Assembly (NCBI GenBank): GCA_963765135.1
Contig: CAVXUX010000002.1
Location: forward strand, 248,001 to 312,000
Reading direction: 5' to 3'
Length of the DNA stretch: 64,000 nucleotides
Source of the DNA: JACVRW01 sp963765135
Lineage (GTDB): Bacteria > Actinomycetota > Thermoleophilia > Solirubrobacterales > Thermoleophilaceae
Shown here one piece after another: positions 49,233 through 58,208 of this stretch. The translations under genes and the position numbers were made by a program. How positions within the stretch are numbered: position 1 is the first letter of the stretch; every line of letters starts with the position of its first letter. The notes beneath the pieces are model-generated. The model had not been told where the DNA came from. It saw only the letters and a program-made list of their open reading frames with translations, and did no database searches.

Positions 49233-50017
49233 CCCGCCAGCGCCGCTCGCACGAACTCGATGTCGGCGCGCATGTCGTCGAGGTCGCCGGGTGTCTCGAC
49301 GATCGCCGGCGGCCCGGCCGCGCGGATCATCGCCTCGAGCGTCTCGGTTCCGATCTCGCCCTTGCCGAGGTTGGCGTGGCGGTCCGCGCCGGTCCCGGCC
49401 GGGTCGCGCGAGTCGTTCACGTGCAGCAGGTCGATGCGGCCCACGATCGCGAGCACGCGCTCGACGGCGTCCGAGAGATCCTCGCCAGCGGCGTGGGCGT
49501 GGCAGGTGTCGAAGCAGAAGCCGAGCTCGAACGCGGTGTCCATCTCGCCGATGGCATCCCAGAGCCGCGCCAGCGCGTCGAAGCGGCGCGCGACCGCGTT
49601 GTCGCCGCCGGCCGTGTTCTCGATCAGCACGGGCACGTCCGACTCGAGCAGCTCGAGCGAGCGCACCCAGCGGCCGACTCCCTCGGCCACGCCGTCCTCG
49701 GCATGGCCGGCGTGGACGATGACGGCCGTCGCGCCGACGTCCGCGGCGGCTTCGCACGTCTGTTGCAGGATCTTGCGCGACCCGTAGCGGACGTTGTTCT
49801 TCGGCGAGCACACGTTGATCAGGTACGGGGCGTGTACGTAGAGCGGCACGTCCGACTCGCGCAGCTCGGCCGCGTCGTCGCGCGGGGCCGGCTTCTGCCA
49901 GCCCTGCGGGTTGGACAGGAAGACCTGCACGCAGTCCGCGCCGACCTCGGCGGCGGTGGCCAGCGGCTGCTCGGGCGCGACGTGCGCGCCCACGCGGGCG
50001 TCAGTCTTCGAACTCAT
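49229..50017 (-). CDS. nfo: Endonuclease IV (AP endonuclease)
   Basis: Nfo cleaves 5' of abasic sites in base-excision repair. The 262-residue TIM barrel shows VGAHVAPEQPL, LYVHAPYLINVCSPKNNVR, VIVHAGHA, VLIENTAGGDNAV, FCFDTCHAHAAG, LLHVNDSRDPAG and AIVETPGD, carrying the three-zinc His/Asp/Glu ligands. The frame is clean. The start overlaps the end of the LigD-type polymerase gene by 17 bp on the same strand, so the two are probably co-translated. Confidence 0.95.
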   Translation of the reverse strand: MSSKTDARVGAHVAPEQPLATAAEVGADCVQVFLSNPQGWQKPAPRDDAAELRESDVPLYVHAPYLINVCSPKNNVRYGSRKILQQTCEAAADVGATAVIVHAGHAEDGVAEGVGRWVRSLELLESDVPVLIENTAGGDNAVARRFDALARLWDAIGEMDTAFELGFCFDTCHAHAAGEDLSDAVERVLAIVGRIDLLHVNDSRDPAGTGADRHANLGKGEIGTETLEAMIRAAGPPAIVETPGDLDDMRADIEFVRAALAG

Positions 50018-51140
50018 CCTCGTACCCCTGCCCGGTCCGCGGCTTCGAGCCGAAGCCGCGCTGGAGTCCCCCGGTGCTCACGCCCGGCGGCGGGCCGCCC
50101 GGCTGCGGGTCGCCGGCGCGGCCGCGCTGCTTGGGCCGGTCCTTGTCGCGGCTCGGCTGGACGCGCTTGGGCTCGTCCTTCTGCTTGGGGAAGTGCGGCG
50201 GCCACGGGGCGTCTCCGAGGCCCTCCTCCTCGTCGCGGCGGGCCAGGTCGAGCAGCGCCTCGAGCGAGCCCGGCTGCTGGTCGATATCGGCGCTCGGGTC
50301 GCCCACGTCGGCCAGGCGCTCGCGCACGGTGTCGAGCCGCAGGTCGCCCGGCTCCACGTCGAGGACCTCCTCCCATCGCAGCGCGCAGGACACGCGGGCG
50401 TCGGGAGTGGGGCGCACCGAGTAGCAGGAGGCGACCGTGCGGTCGCGGGCGTTCTGGTTGTAGTCGACGAACACCCCGTGGCGCTCCTCCTTCCACCACT
50501 TGGTGGTGGCCAGGTCGGGCGCGCGGCGCTCGACCTCGCGCGCCATCGCGAGCGCCGACCGGCGCACTCCGAGGAAGTCCCAGCGCGGCTCGACTCGCAC
50601 GTTGACGTGGATGCCCTTGGAGCCGGACGTCTTGGGGTACCCGCGCAGGCCGTGCTCCTCGAGGACGTCGCGCACGACCATCGCGGTTCGGCGCACGTCG
50701 TCCCAGCCGATCCCGGGTGTCGGGTCGAGGTCCACGCGCAGCTCGTCGGGGTGGTCGAGGTCGGCGCGGCGAGCCGGCCACGGGTTGAAGTCGATCACGC
50801 CGAGGTTGACCGCCCAGACGAGGTGGGCGGCGTCGTTGGCCACGAGCTCCTCGGCGGTGCGACCGGACGGGAACGCGACGGTGGCGGTCTCGAGCCAGTC
50901 GGGCACCTTCTGCGGCACGCGCTTCTGCCAGATCGGGTCCTCCATGATCCCGTTGACGAAGCGCTTCATCACGGTCGGGCGCTCGCGCACGTGCACCAGC
51001 ACCGCGTCGGCCATGCCCACGTAGTACTCGGCGAGGTCCAGCTTGGTCCAGCCGGGCCTGGGGAAGTAGACCTTCCCGGGGTTGGAGAGCCGGACCTCCT
51101 TGCCCGCCACCTCCAGCATCGTGTGCTCGGTCTTGGCCAT
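50001..51140 (-). CDS. LigD-type DNA polymerase/primase domain protein
   Basis: A 379-residue stand-alone polymerase domain of the LigD family (archaeo-eukaryotic primase fold), used in end joining and gap filling: LSNPGKVYFPRPGWTKLDLA, NPWPARRADLDHPDELRVDL with DLDPTPG (metal Asp pair), and YPKTSGSKGIHVNVRVEPR. Residues from about 295 form a Pro/Gly/Lys/Arg-rich disordered tail (KDRPKQRGRAGDPQPGGPPP). No ligase or nuclease domain is attached. ATG 51140 overlaps the stop of the DUF1772 gene, and nfo overlaps its end. Confidence 0.92.
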   Translation of the reverse strand: MAKTEHTMLEVAGKEVRLSNPGKVYFPRPGWTKLDLAEYYVGMADAVLVHVRERPTVMKRFVNGIMEDPIWQKRVPQKVPDWLETATVAFPSGRTAEELVANDAAHLVWAVNLGVIDFNPWPARRADLDHPDELRVDLDPTPGIGWDDVRRTAMVVRDVLEEHGLRGYPKTSGSKGIHVNVRVEPRWDFLGVRRSALAMAREVERRAPDLATTKWWKEERHGVFVDYNQNARDRTVASCYSVRPTPDARVSCALRWEEVLDVEPGDLRLDTVRERLADVGDPSADIDQQPGSLEALLDLARRDEEEGLGDAPWPPHFPKQKDEPKRVQPSRDKDRPKQRGRAGDPQPGGPPPGVSTGGLQRGFGSKPRTGQGYEDEFED

Positions 51141-51616
51141 CAGGGCGAGTACTCCGCGAGGCCCCACGCCAGGCAGGCGAGCGCTGCCGTGGATGCGACC
51201 GCGCGAACGGTGTTCCAGCGCACCCACCTCGCTTCGTCGAAGCGCTGGCGCACCGCCGCCAGGTCGGGGTCCGTGGCGGCCTTGATCTCGTCGTTGCGGG
51301 GTACGTTGACCCGCACCGTGATCACGATGACAGCCAGGTAGAGCAGCAAGGCGGCGAGCGTCCAGGGCAGCACGTCCCCCTCGGAGAGGTTGAGCGCCGC
51401 CGCCGCCCCGGTCAACAGCAGAGCCCCGAAGAAGGCCGCCATGAACAACGGGTTGATGATCGCTCGGTCGATCGACTGGAACGCGCCGACGAAGGTGCGG
51501 TCGTCGGTGCGGCGCAGGCCGGGCATGATCGCGTTGCCGTAGATCCAGAACACCCCCGCCATCAGCCCCATGGCGATGGTCGCGGCGAGCAGGGCAGCGC
51601 CTTGGAGGACGTCCAC
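51140..51616 (-). CDS. DUF1772 membrane protein
   Basis: A 158-residue protein with four membrane helices (ALLAATIAMGLMAGVFWIYG, FMAAFFGALLLTGAAAALN, LAALLLYLAVIVITVRVNVP, RAVASTAALACLAWGLAEY). The conserved NVPRNDEIKA plus a terminal RWVRWNTVR block is typical of DUF1772 (anthrone oxygenase-like). Function unknown. Its stop overlaps the LigD-polymerase start in a TGATG junction. Confidence 0.85.
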   Translation of the reverse strand: MDVLQGAALLAATIAMGLMAGVFWIYGNAIMPGLRRTDDRTFVGAFQSIDRAIINPLFMAAFFGALLLTGAAAALNLSEGDVLPWTLAALLLYLAVIVITVRVNVPRNDEIKAATDPDLAAVRQRFDEARWVRWNTVRAVASTAALACLAWGLAEYSP

Positions 51617-51618
51617 TC

Positions 51619-52029
51619 TCAGCCCGCCAGCTGCCCCAGGATCGTCGCGGCGTCGAAGTAGACGCGTTCGCAGACGATCCCCTCGCCCTCGAACTCGAAG
51701 ACGGCGATCATGCGGCAGCTGAACTCGCGGCCGGTGGGCTCGAAGCCGCGCAGCGGGCCGAGGTGGGTGCCCCTGAGGGTGAACTCGACGATCACGGCGT
51801 CGTCGGCGTGGTGCATCGCGATCAGCTCGTTGCGCTGATCGGGGAACGCGGTGCGCGATTCGGTGAAGTACCCCATCACCGCCTCGGCCCCGTCGTGCAC
51901 GTCGCCGGTCGGGATGATCTCGTAGCGGGGGTGTCCGAACGTGGCGAGCGTCGTGTCGAAGTCGTGCTCGTTCTCCGACTCCATGTGCTCGCGCACCACG
52001 GCCTCTCGTCGTTCACGCAGTGCGGTCAT
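51619..52029 (-). CDS. SnoaL-like polyketide cyclase/ester cyclase family protein
   Basis: A 136-residue NTF2-fold protein: EHMESENEHDFDTTLATFGH, AVMGYFTESRTAFPDQRNEL and VEFTLRGTHLGPLRGFEPTG, with CRMIAVFEFEGEGIVCERVY, the SnoaL pattern. I choose ATG 52029 (MTALRERREAVV). An upstream in-frame ATG at 52065 would extend past the start of the divergent VOC gene. Function unassigned. Confidence 0.82.
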   Translation of the reverse strand: MTALRERREAVVREHMESENEHDFDTTLATFGHPRYEIIPTGDVHDGAEAVMGYFTESRTAFPDQRNELIAMHHADDAVIVEFTLRGTHLGPLRGFEPTGREFSCRMIAVFEFEGEGIVCERVYFDAATILGQLAG

Positions 52030-52051
52030 GGGAGCAGTATCTTCGCCGACC

Positions 52052-52807
52052 ATGGGCGAACGCACGAGTCACGCACCGGGAACGTTCAGCTGGGCCGATC
52101 TGTCGACGACCGACACCGAGGGCGCCAAGGCCTTCTACACCGGCCTGTTCGGGTGGGACACGGAGGACAATCCGATCCCCGAGGGCGGCGTCTACACGAT
52201 GCTGTCGAAGGGCGGCAAGGCCGTGGGAGCGCTCTCCGCGGTCCAGCAGGAGGGCCAGCCGCCCGCCTGGAACTCGTACGTGACGGTCGAGAGCGCGGAC
52301 GCCAGCGCCGCCGCCGCCGACGAGCACGGCGGCACGGTCGTGATGGGGGCCTTTGACGTCATGGACGTCGGACGCATGGCGGTCGTCCAGGATCCGATGG
52401 GCGCGTTCTACTCGGTCTGGGAGCCGGGCACGAGCATCGGCGCCGAGCGCGTGAACGAGCCGGGGGCGCTGACCATCAACCAGCTCAACACCAGCGACGC
52501 CGCGCGCGCCCAGGAGTTCTACGCGGGGGTCTTCGGCTGGCGCTTCGAGCAGGTGGCCGAGGGGGATCAGCCCTACTGGGGCATCTACAACGGCGACCGC
52601 CTCAACGGCGGGATGATGGAGGAGCAGCCCTCCGCCTGGCTGGTCTACTTCGGCAGCGACAGCGTCGACGACGATGCCGGCCGGATCGCGGAGCTCGGCG
52701 GGCGGGTGATCGTGCCGCCGATGTCGGTCCCCGGCGGGCGGATCCTGGTCGCGCAGGATCCCCAGGGCGCGGTCTTCGCCCTCGTCGACGGCCGCTTCGA
52801 CGACTAG
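52052..52807 (+). CDS. Two-domain VOC (glyoxalase-fold) protein
   Basis: A 251-residue protein with two vicinal-oxygen-chelate repeats: FSWADLSTTDTEGAKAFYTG at the N-terminus and TINQLNTSDAARAQEFYAGV from about residue 133. Each is followed by FGW and ends VVQDPMGAFYSVWEPG or VAQDPQGAVFALVDG. This type resembles the two-domain glyoxalase/CFP-30B family of actinobacteria. Substrate unknown. It is divergent from the SnoaL-like gene with only 22 bp between starts. Confidence 0.87.
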   Translation: MGERTSHAPGTFSWADLSTTDTEGAKAFYTGLFGWDTEDNPIPEGGVYTMLSKGGKAVGALSAVQQEGQPPAWNSYVTVESADASAAAADEHGGTVVMGAFDVMDVGRMAVVQDPMGAFYSVWEPGTSIGAERVNEPGALTINQLNTSDAARAQEFYAGVFGWRFEQVAEGDQPYWGIYNGDRLNGGMMEEQPSAWLVYFGSDSVDDDAGRIAELGGRVIVPPMSVPGGRILVAQDPQGAVFALVDGRFDD

Positions 52808-52837
52808 AGATCGAAGGCTCGCGCGCGCCGCGCTCGT

Positions 52838-54981
52838 CTAACGCCGCTCTTCGTTGAGCACCTTGACCGCCTCGACCACGTCGCCCTGGTCGTAGAAGTC
52901 GACGGCGATCATGTTCACGGGCATGCCCCGCTTGCGCTCGCACGCGTGCGCCCGCTTCAGCAGGAACTGCTTCGTCTGGAAGGGCCGGTTGGCGCGCAGC
53001 CGGGGCGGGAACACGTCGGCCCAGTTGTTCAGCATCAGCAGTGGGCTGTCGGCGTCGCCGCGCTCGCGCCTGCAGCTCAGCTCCTTGATCGTGGTGGCAC
53101 CCAGCGGCGTGTCCTGCACGAACGAGAACCCGTCCAGGTACCACGGCACCGTGCCGTCGGCGTCCTTCTCGGTGAAGACGATCATGCGCTTGCCCGAGTC
53201 GACCAGCTCCCCGAGCGTGGGCAGCGGCTCGTCGCGCGACAGCGTCGCCAGGTAGCTTCTCGAGGCCGGCGTCCTCGAAGCGCTTGGCGATGTCGGCCGG
53301 CTTGACGTAGGGCTCGATGAACAGGATCACCACCTCGCCGGGGTTGGCCTCGAGGAACTCGCGCATCGACACGAGCACGGGGGCCATGCGGGTCGCGCCG
53401 AGCTCGCAGACCGTGTGGCACAGCCAGACGTCGGAGTCGCCCTCCTCGGTGGTCCCGCCCAGCTGGTGGCCGACCAGGCGCTCGGCGGCCGCGAGCACGT
53501 CCGGGGGCAGCGCCTTGGCGACCTTGTTGCGGTCGCGCTGCTCGGTGTCGAAGTCGGTGAGCACCTTCCCGTTGTCCAGCTCCACGCCCCAGTGCGCGTC
53601 GATCAGGAAGAGGCGGATGCCATCGTCGAGCTGGCGCGGGATCGGGCGCAGCTGGTTGGCGATGTACCAGCCCGGGACTGTCGGCCGCCGAGAACGAGTT
53701 GTGGGTGCCGGCGAAGGCGACCTCGTTGAGCTGCCGGTCGCACAGCGCCTTGGAGCCGTTGCAGCCCGCCGCCGGAACCGCCGCCACGGCGGTCTGCCGG
53801 TCGCTCTCCGCCCCGGTCACGACCACCACGACGGCCAGCACGGCCGCCACCGCCACGACGCCGATCGCGCCCGCCATCGCCAGCGCCCGGCGCCGGCCCG
53901 CTTCGGCGTCGGCCTTGGCGCGCTCGCTTCGCCCGAGCAGCGCGAGCAGCTCGGTCACTCCGAAGAAGACCAGGTACACGCCGCCCGCGATCGCCGTCAC
54001 CTGCAGCGCCAGGGTCGGCGCGAGCACGATGCCGACGCCCAGCGCGAGCGCCGCGGCGCCGCGCAGCGCGCGGCCCGCGACGGTCTGCGGCCGGTCGCAG
54101 CACGCGCCGCGCCAGGCGCCGCGCCGGGGCCTCCACGTCGCCCGGGTCGAGCGCCGCCGCGGCGGCGGCGGTCACCACGCCCAGCAGCGCGAGCAGCAGG
54201 CCCCAGTCGACCAAGTCGCGAAGGTAGGCGTCGAGCAGGCCGCGCACCGCGTCGCGCACCTCCTCGTTGGTCACCTCGTCGGTGCCGATCGTCCCGGCGA
54301 GCACGCGCGACCGCAGGATCAGCAGCGTCACCGCGAGCAGCGTCCCGGCGGCGGCGATGCCCACGCCCACGCGCAGCACAGCCACGCGCCGGTCCGGGCC
54401 CAGCACCACCGCGAGGGCGAACGCCGCCAGGGCCAGCGCCGGCAGCAGCCACCCGAGCAGGCGCAGCTTGTCGGCTACCGCCAGCGTCTGGCCCGCGAAC
54501 TCGTCGCCGGTCGAGCGTGAACAGCTCCGGGTCCACGTCGTCGGGGATCTCACGCCCGAGCTTGGGGGACACCGACCTCACCGCGAACCCGACCACGGTG
54601 GCGGCGTCGCCGAGGTTCACGAGCGTGTCGTTGCGCTCGCGGACGAAGAAGACCTTGTTCGCCTCCAGCGCGGCGCGCCGGAAGATCTGCCGGAAGGGCT
54701 GCGTCTGGACGACGGCGTCCACGACCGACTCGAGCAGCGGGCGGGCGGCGACCAGGTCGGTCGAGCCGCGGTCGACCAGGTTGACGACGATCTCGCGGGA
54801 GACGAGGTGGCGCACGCCGTCGTCGTCGAGCGCCGCGACCGCGCGGTCGGCGAACGCCTCGCGGTCGATGACCTCCTCGCGCGCGTAGAGGGCGATCGTG
54901 CCGGCGAACAGCAGAGCCGTGCCCGAGCACGACCAGCACGATGCCGGTCGTCAGCCGGCTTGCATCGGAGAGGCGTCGCAT
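52838..54981 (-). CDS. Large membrane protein with C-terminal PI-PLC X-like domain, frameshifted
   Basis: About 710 residues. The N-terminal part has one helix and an extracytoplasmic segment (REIVVNLVDRGSTDLVAARP, ALEANKVFFVRERNDTLVNL). A cluster of helices follows (LLGWLLPALALAAFALAVVL, LLLALLGVVTAAAAAA, VYLVFFGVTELLALLG, GAIGVVAVAAVLAVVVVVTG). The C-terminal domain resembles bacterial PI-PLC: VAFAGTHNSFSAADSPG with the first catalytic His, IRLFLIDAHWGV with the second, and YVKPADIAKRFEDAGLEK. Breaks are near 54915, 54510, 54105, 53680 and 53255. Probably a surface phosphodiesterase; substrate unknown. Confidence 0.68.
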
Positions 54982-55015
54982 GCGCTGGGACGATTCTCCC
55001 GGCTAGAGTGGGCGG

Positions 55016-55744
55016 ATGCTGGCCGGTGACGTCGTCCTCGAGTTTGGGGGCGAGAGCTTTCTGGGCGGCGAGGCCGAGCGAGCGGGGCTGATTCTGCTCG
55101 CGGCGATGCTGCTCTCGTTCCTGTTCATCCGGACGAGCGCGCGCCTGATGCGCAGCCCCAAGGTGCCGTGGTGGCCCGGCAGCGTGACGACCGAGGGCGG
55201 GCTGCACGTGCACCACCTGGTCTTCGGGATCGCGCTGATGCTGATCTGCGGTTTCGTCCTGGCGCTGCAGCCCGACAGCCCCTGGTTCGAGTTGGTGGCC
55301 GCCGGGTTCGGCATCGGCGCCGGGCTGACGCTCGACGAGTACGCGCTCTGGCTGCACCTGGACGACGTCTACTGGGCGGAGGAGGGGCGCCGCTCGGTCG
55401 ACGCGGTCGTCGTGGCCGTGCTGATCGGCGGCTTGGTGCTGATGGGGTTCCTGCCGTTCGCAACGGACTCTGGTGTGCCGACCATCGTGGCCTCGGTGCT
55501 CGCCGCCCTCGCGCTCGCCGCGATGGCGGTGCTCAAGGGCAAGCTGTTCATGGGCGTCGCGACGATGTTGGTCCCGTTCGTCGGGCTGGTGGCGGCGCTG
55601 CGTCTGGCCAAGCCCGACTCGTTCTGGGCGCGGCGACGCTACCCCGAGGGGAGCCGCAAGCTGGCGCGGGCGCGGGCCCGGCTCGAACGGCACCAGCGCC
55701 GCTACCGCGCCTTCCAGGACCGGATCGCGGGCGCCCCGGACTAG
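55016..55744 (+). CDS. Conserved integral membrane protein, unknown function
   Basis: A 242-residue protein with six helices. Notable polar motifs are EGGLHVHHLVFGIALML (residues about 61-77) and GAGLTLDEYALWLHLDDVYW (about 101-120), a His/Asp/Glu-rich pair that could bind metal inside the membrane. The C-terminal 45 residues are strongly basic (RRYPEGSRKLARARARLERH). The frame is intact. The next gene starts three bases after its stop. I do not recognise a characterised family. Confidence 0.7.
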   Translation: MLAGDVVLEFGGESFLGGEAERAGLILLAAMLLSFLFIRTSARLMRSPKVPWWPGSVTTEGGLHVHHLVFGIALMLICGFVLALQPDSPWFELVAAGFGIGAGLTLDEYALWLHLDDVYWAEEGRRSVDAVVVAVLIGGLVLMGFLPFATDSGVPTIVASVLAALALAAMAVLKGKLFMGVATMLVPFVGLVAALRLAKPDSFWARRRYPEGSRKLARARARLERHQRRYRAFQDRIAGAPD

Positions 55745-55747
55745 CCG

Positions 55748-56589
55748 ATGGCGATCGCGCTCGCGCTCGTGGCCGCGCTGCTGTTCTCGCTCGGCACGGT
55801 CCTCCAGCAGCAGGTGGCGGCGCAGGCCTCCGAGGAGGAGGCGCGCGGCGCCGGGTTCCTGCTGCGCCTGGCGCGCCAGCCGCGCTGGCTCGCCGGGATC
55901 GTGGCGGACGGGCTCGGCTTCGTGGCGCAGGCCGCGGCGCTCGGCCTCGGGCGCATCGTGGTCGTGCAGCCGCTGCTCGCCACCAGCGTGGTGTTCGCGC
56001 TGCCGCTGGGGGCGCGCTTCGAGCACAAGCCGGTGTCGCGACCCGGAGATCCTGGGTGCGCTGGCGGTGACCGTCGGCTTGGGTGCGTTCCTCGTGCTCG
56101 CCGACCCGGGTGGAGGCGTGGACAACGCGTCGGCCACGGCGTGGGTGGTGTCGTTCGCGGTGGCGGCGGTGCTGTGCGGCGGGCTGACGCTGAGCGCGCG
56201 CGGGCGCGCGCCGGTCCACCGGGCGGCGCTGCTCGGGCACGGCGGCGGGGATCCTGTTCGCGCTGAGCGCCGCGCTGACGAAGGCGACCGTCGAGCAGCT
56301 CGACGACGGCGTGCTCGCGGTATTCGAGCACTGGCAGCTGTACGCGCTGGTCGTGGTGGGCTACGTGAGCATGACGCTCAGCCAGGCGTCGCTCCAGGCG
56401 GGCGCGCTGGCGGCGGCGGTGGCGACCCAGATGGCGCTCGACCCGGTGGCGAGCCTGCTCCTCGGGACGCTCGCCTTCAAGGAGACGATCCACGACGACA
56501 CCGGCACGCTGCTCGCCGCGCTGGCGGCGTTCGCGGTGATGATCGGCGGGATCGCGTTCCTGGCGCTGCGGCGGCCGGGGGCGTCGTAG
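55748..56589 (+). CDS. DMT-superfamily (EamA-like) transporter, frameshifted
   Basis: About 280 residues and nine or ten short helices with the two-repeat DMT layout: MAIALALVAALLFSLGTVLQ opens, and QMALDPVASLLLGTLAFKET is the typical EamA end of a repeat near the C-terminus. Breaks lie near 56040 (an extra base in tgtcgcgacccg) and 56247. It is probably a small-molecule exporter or Mg2+/nucleotide-sugar-type DMT protein; substrate unknown. Confidence 0.75.
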
Positions 56590-56595
56590 CCCAGC

Positions 56596-56707
56596 GAACT
56601 GCAGCGACCAGGGCCAGGCCCAAATCGGACTTTTGCTGCATTAGGGGGTCTATAGACCCCCCAACTCAGCAAAACTCTCGATCGGCCGCCCGTTATTGCT
56701 GCAGTTC
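56596..56707. terminator. Nested inverted repeats between convergent genes
   Basis: Three nested pairs are visible: outer GAACTGCAGC (56596-56605) with GCTGCAGTTC (56698-56707); middle TTTTGCTG (56631-56638) with CAGCAAAA (56667-56674); inner 18-base perfect palindrome GGGGGTCTATAGACCCCC (56644-56661). The inner stem with flanking T4/A4 works as a terminator in both directions between the DMT gene and the permease. The outer pair is not needed for that. Confidence 0.72.
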
Positions 56708-56724
56708 AAGCGGCCGGGGGCAGC

Positions 56725-58186
56725 CTACGCGTCGGCCTCCTCCGCCAGCGCCGCGAACTCCGCCTTCGTGTGCGAGCGCGAGTAGCTGAAGAAGATCGTC
56801 AGGCCGATGACGAGCCAGATCGCCAGGCGGATCCAGGTGTCGATCGGCAGCGTCACCATCAGCCCGAGCGCGCTGACCAGGCCGAGCCCGGCGATCAGGT
56901 TCACGTGCGGCACCCGGAAGGGGCGCTCGATCTGCGGGTGGGTGCGCCGCAGCACCAGCACTCCGGTGCAGACGATCATGAATGCCAGCAGCGTGCCGAT
57001 CGAGACCAGCTGGCCGAGCACGTCGATCGGCACGAGCGCCGGCCACCGCGGCCCCGGCGATCCCGCACAGGATCGTCGTGAACGCCGGTGTCTTGAAGCG
57101 CTTGTCGACGCGGTTGAAGATCGGCGGCAGCATTCCGTCCGCGGACATGCGCATCAGGATGCGCGTCTGCCCGTAGAACGTGACCAGCACGGTCGAGAAC
57201 AGGCCCACCACCGCCGAGATCCCGAGCGCCTCGTCAAGCCAGCCGGCGCCGCGTCCCTCCGCTTCGACGGCCTTCGAGAGCGGGTCGGAGACGTTCAGGT
57301 GCTCGAACGGCACGATCCCGGTCAGCACCAGCCCGATCGCCACGTAGAGCACCGTCGAGATCAGCACCGTGCCGAGCAGCCCGATAGGCACGGTCCGCTG
57401 CGGGTTGCGCGCCTCGCCGGCCGCCGTCGACACCGCGTCGAAGCCGACGTAGGCGAAGAAGACCACGCCCGCGCCGCGGATCACGCCGGAGGCGCCGAAG
57501 TCGCCGAAGTCGCCGTCGTTGGCCGGCACGAACGGGGTCCAGTTGGAGCTGTCGACCGCGAACGCGCCCACCGCCACGAACAGCAGCAGCACCACGATCT
57601 TGAGCGCGACGATCGCGTTGTTCACGCCGGCCGACTGGCGCGTGCCGACCACGAGCAGCGCCGTGGTGCCTGCGACCACCAGGATCGCGGGCAGGTTGAC
57701 GATGCCGCTGCCGCTGCCGAACGGCGGGCTGGACAGGTCGTGCGGGATGTGGATGCCGAGCGAGTCGAGGAAGCTGACCAGGTAGCCCGACCAGCCGACC
57801 GCGACCGTCGAGGCCGCGAACAGGTACTCGAGCAGCAGGTCCCAGCCGATGAACCACGCCAAGAAGACCCCGAACGCGGCGTACGCGTACGAGTAGGTCG
57901 AGCCGGCGATCGGGATCATCGCCGCCAGCTCGGCGTAGCAGATGGCGGTGAAGGCGGCCGCGAGCCCGGCGAGCACGAACGAGAGCACCACCGCCGGCCC
58001 GGCGTACTGCGCCGCCGCCGTGCCGGTGGTCACGAAGATGCCCGCGCCAACCACGCTCGCGATGCCGAGCGTGGTCAGGCTGAAGGCGCCCATGGCCGAT
58101 CCGTCGAGCCGCTTCCGGTCCTTCTTGGCCTGGACCAGAATCGTCTCGAGCCGGTCAGCCACGCGCGCAGCTTGACCGATACGCAC
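56725..58186 (-). CDS. APC-family amino acid permease, one frameshift
   Basis: About 486 residues and 12 helices. The first helix motif GIASVVGAGIFVTTG and the VVFFAYVGFDAVSTAAGEAR block with NPQRTVPIG are typical of cationic-amino-acid-transporter-like APC members. The C-terminal helices include DVLGQLVSIGTLLAFMIVCT. The frame breaks near 57040, between GAAVAG and ALVPIDV. GTG 58186 or GTG 58162 is the start; the latter leaves more room (46 bp) to the divergent lysS. A link with the lysine-using neighbour is attractive but unproven. Confidence 0.87.
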
Positions 58187-58208
58187 GCGGAAAGCACTAT
58201 CTCCTCCC

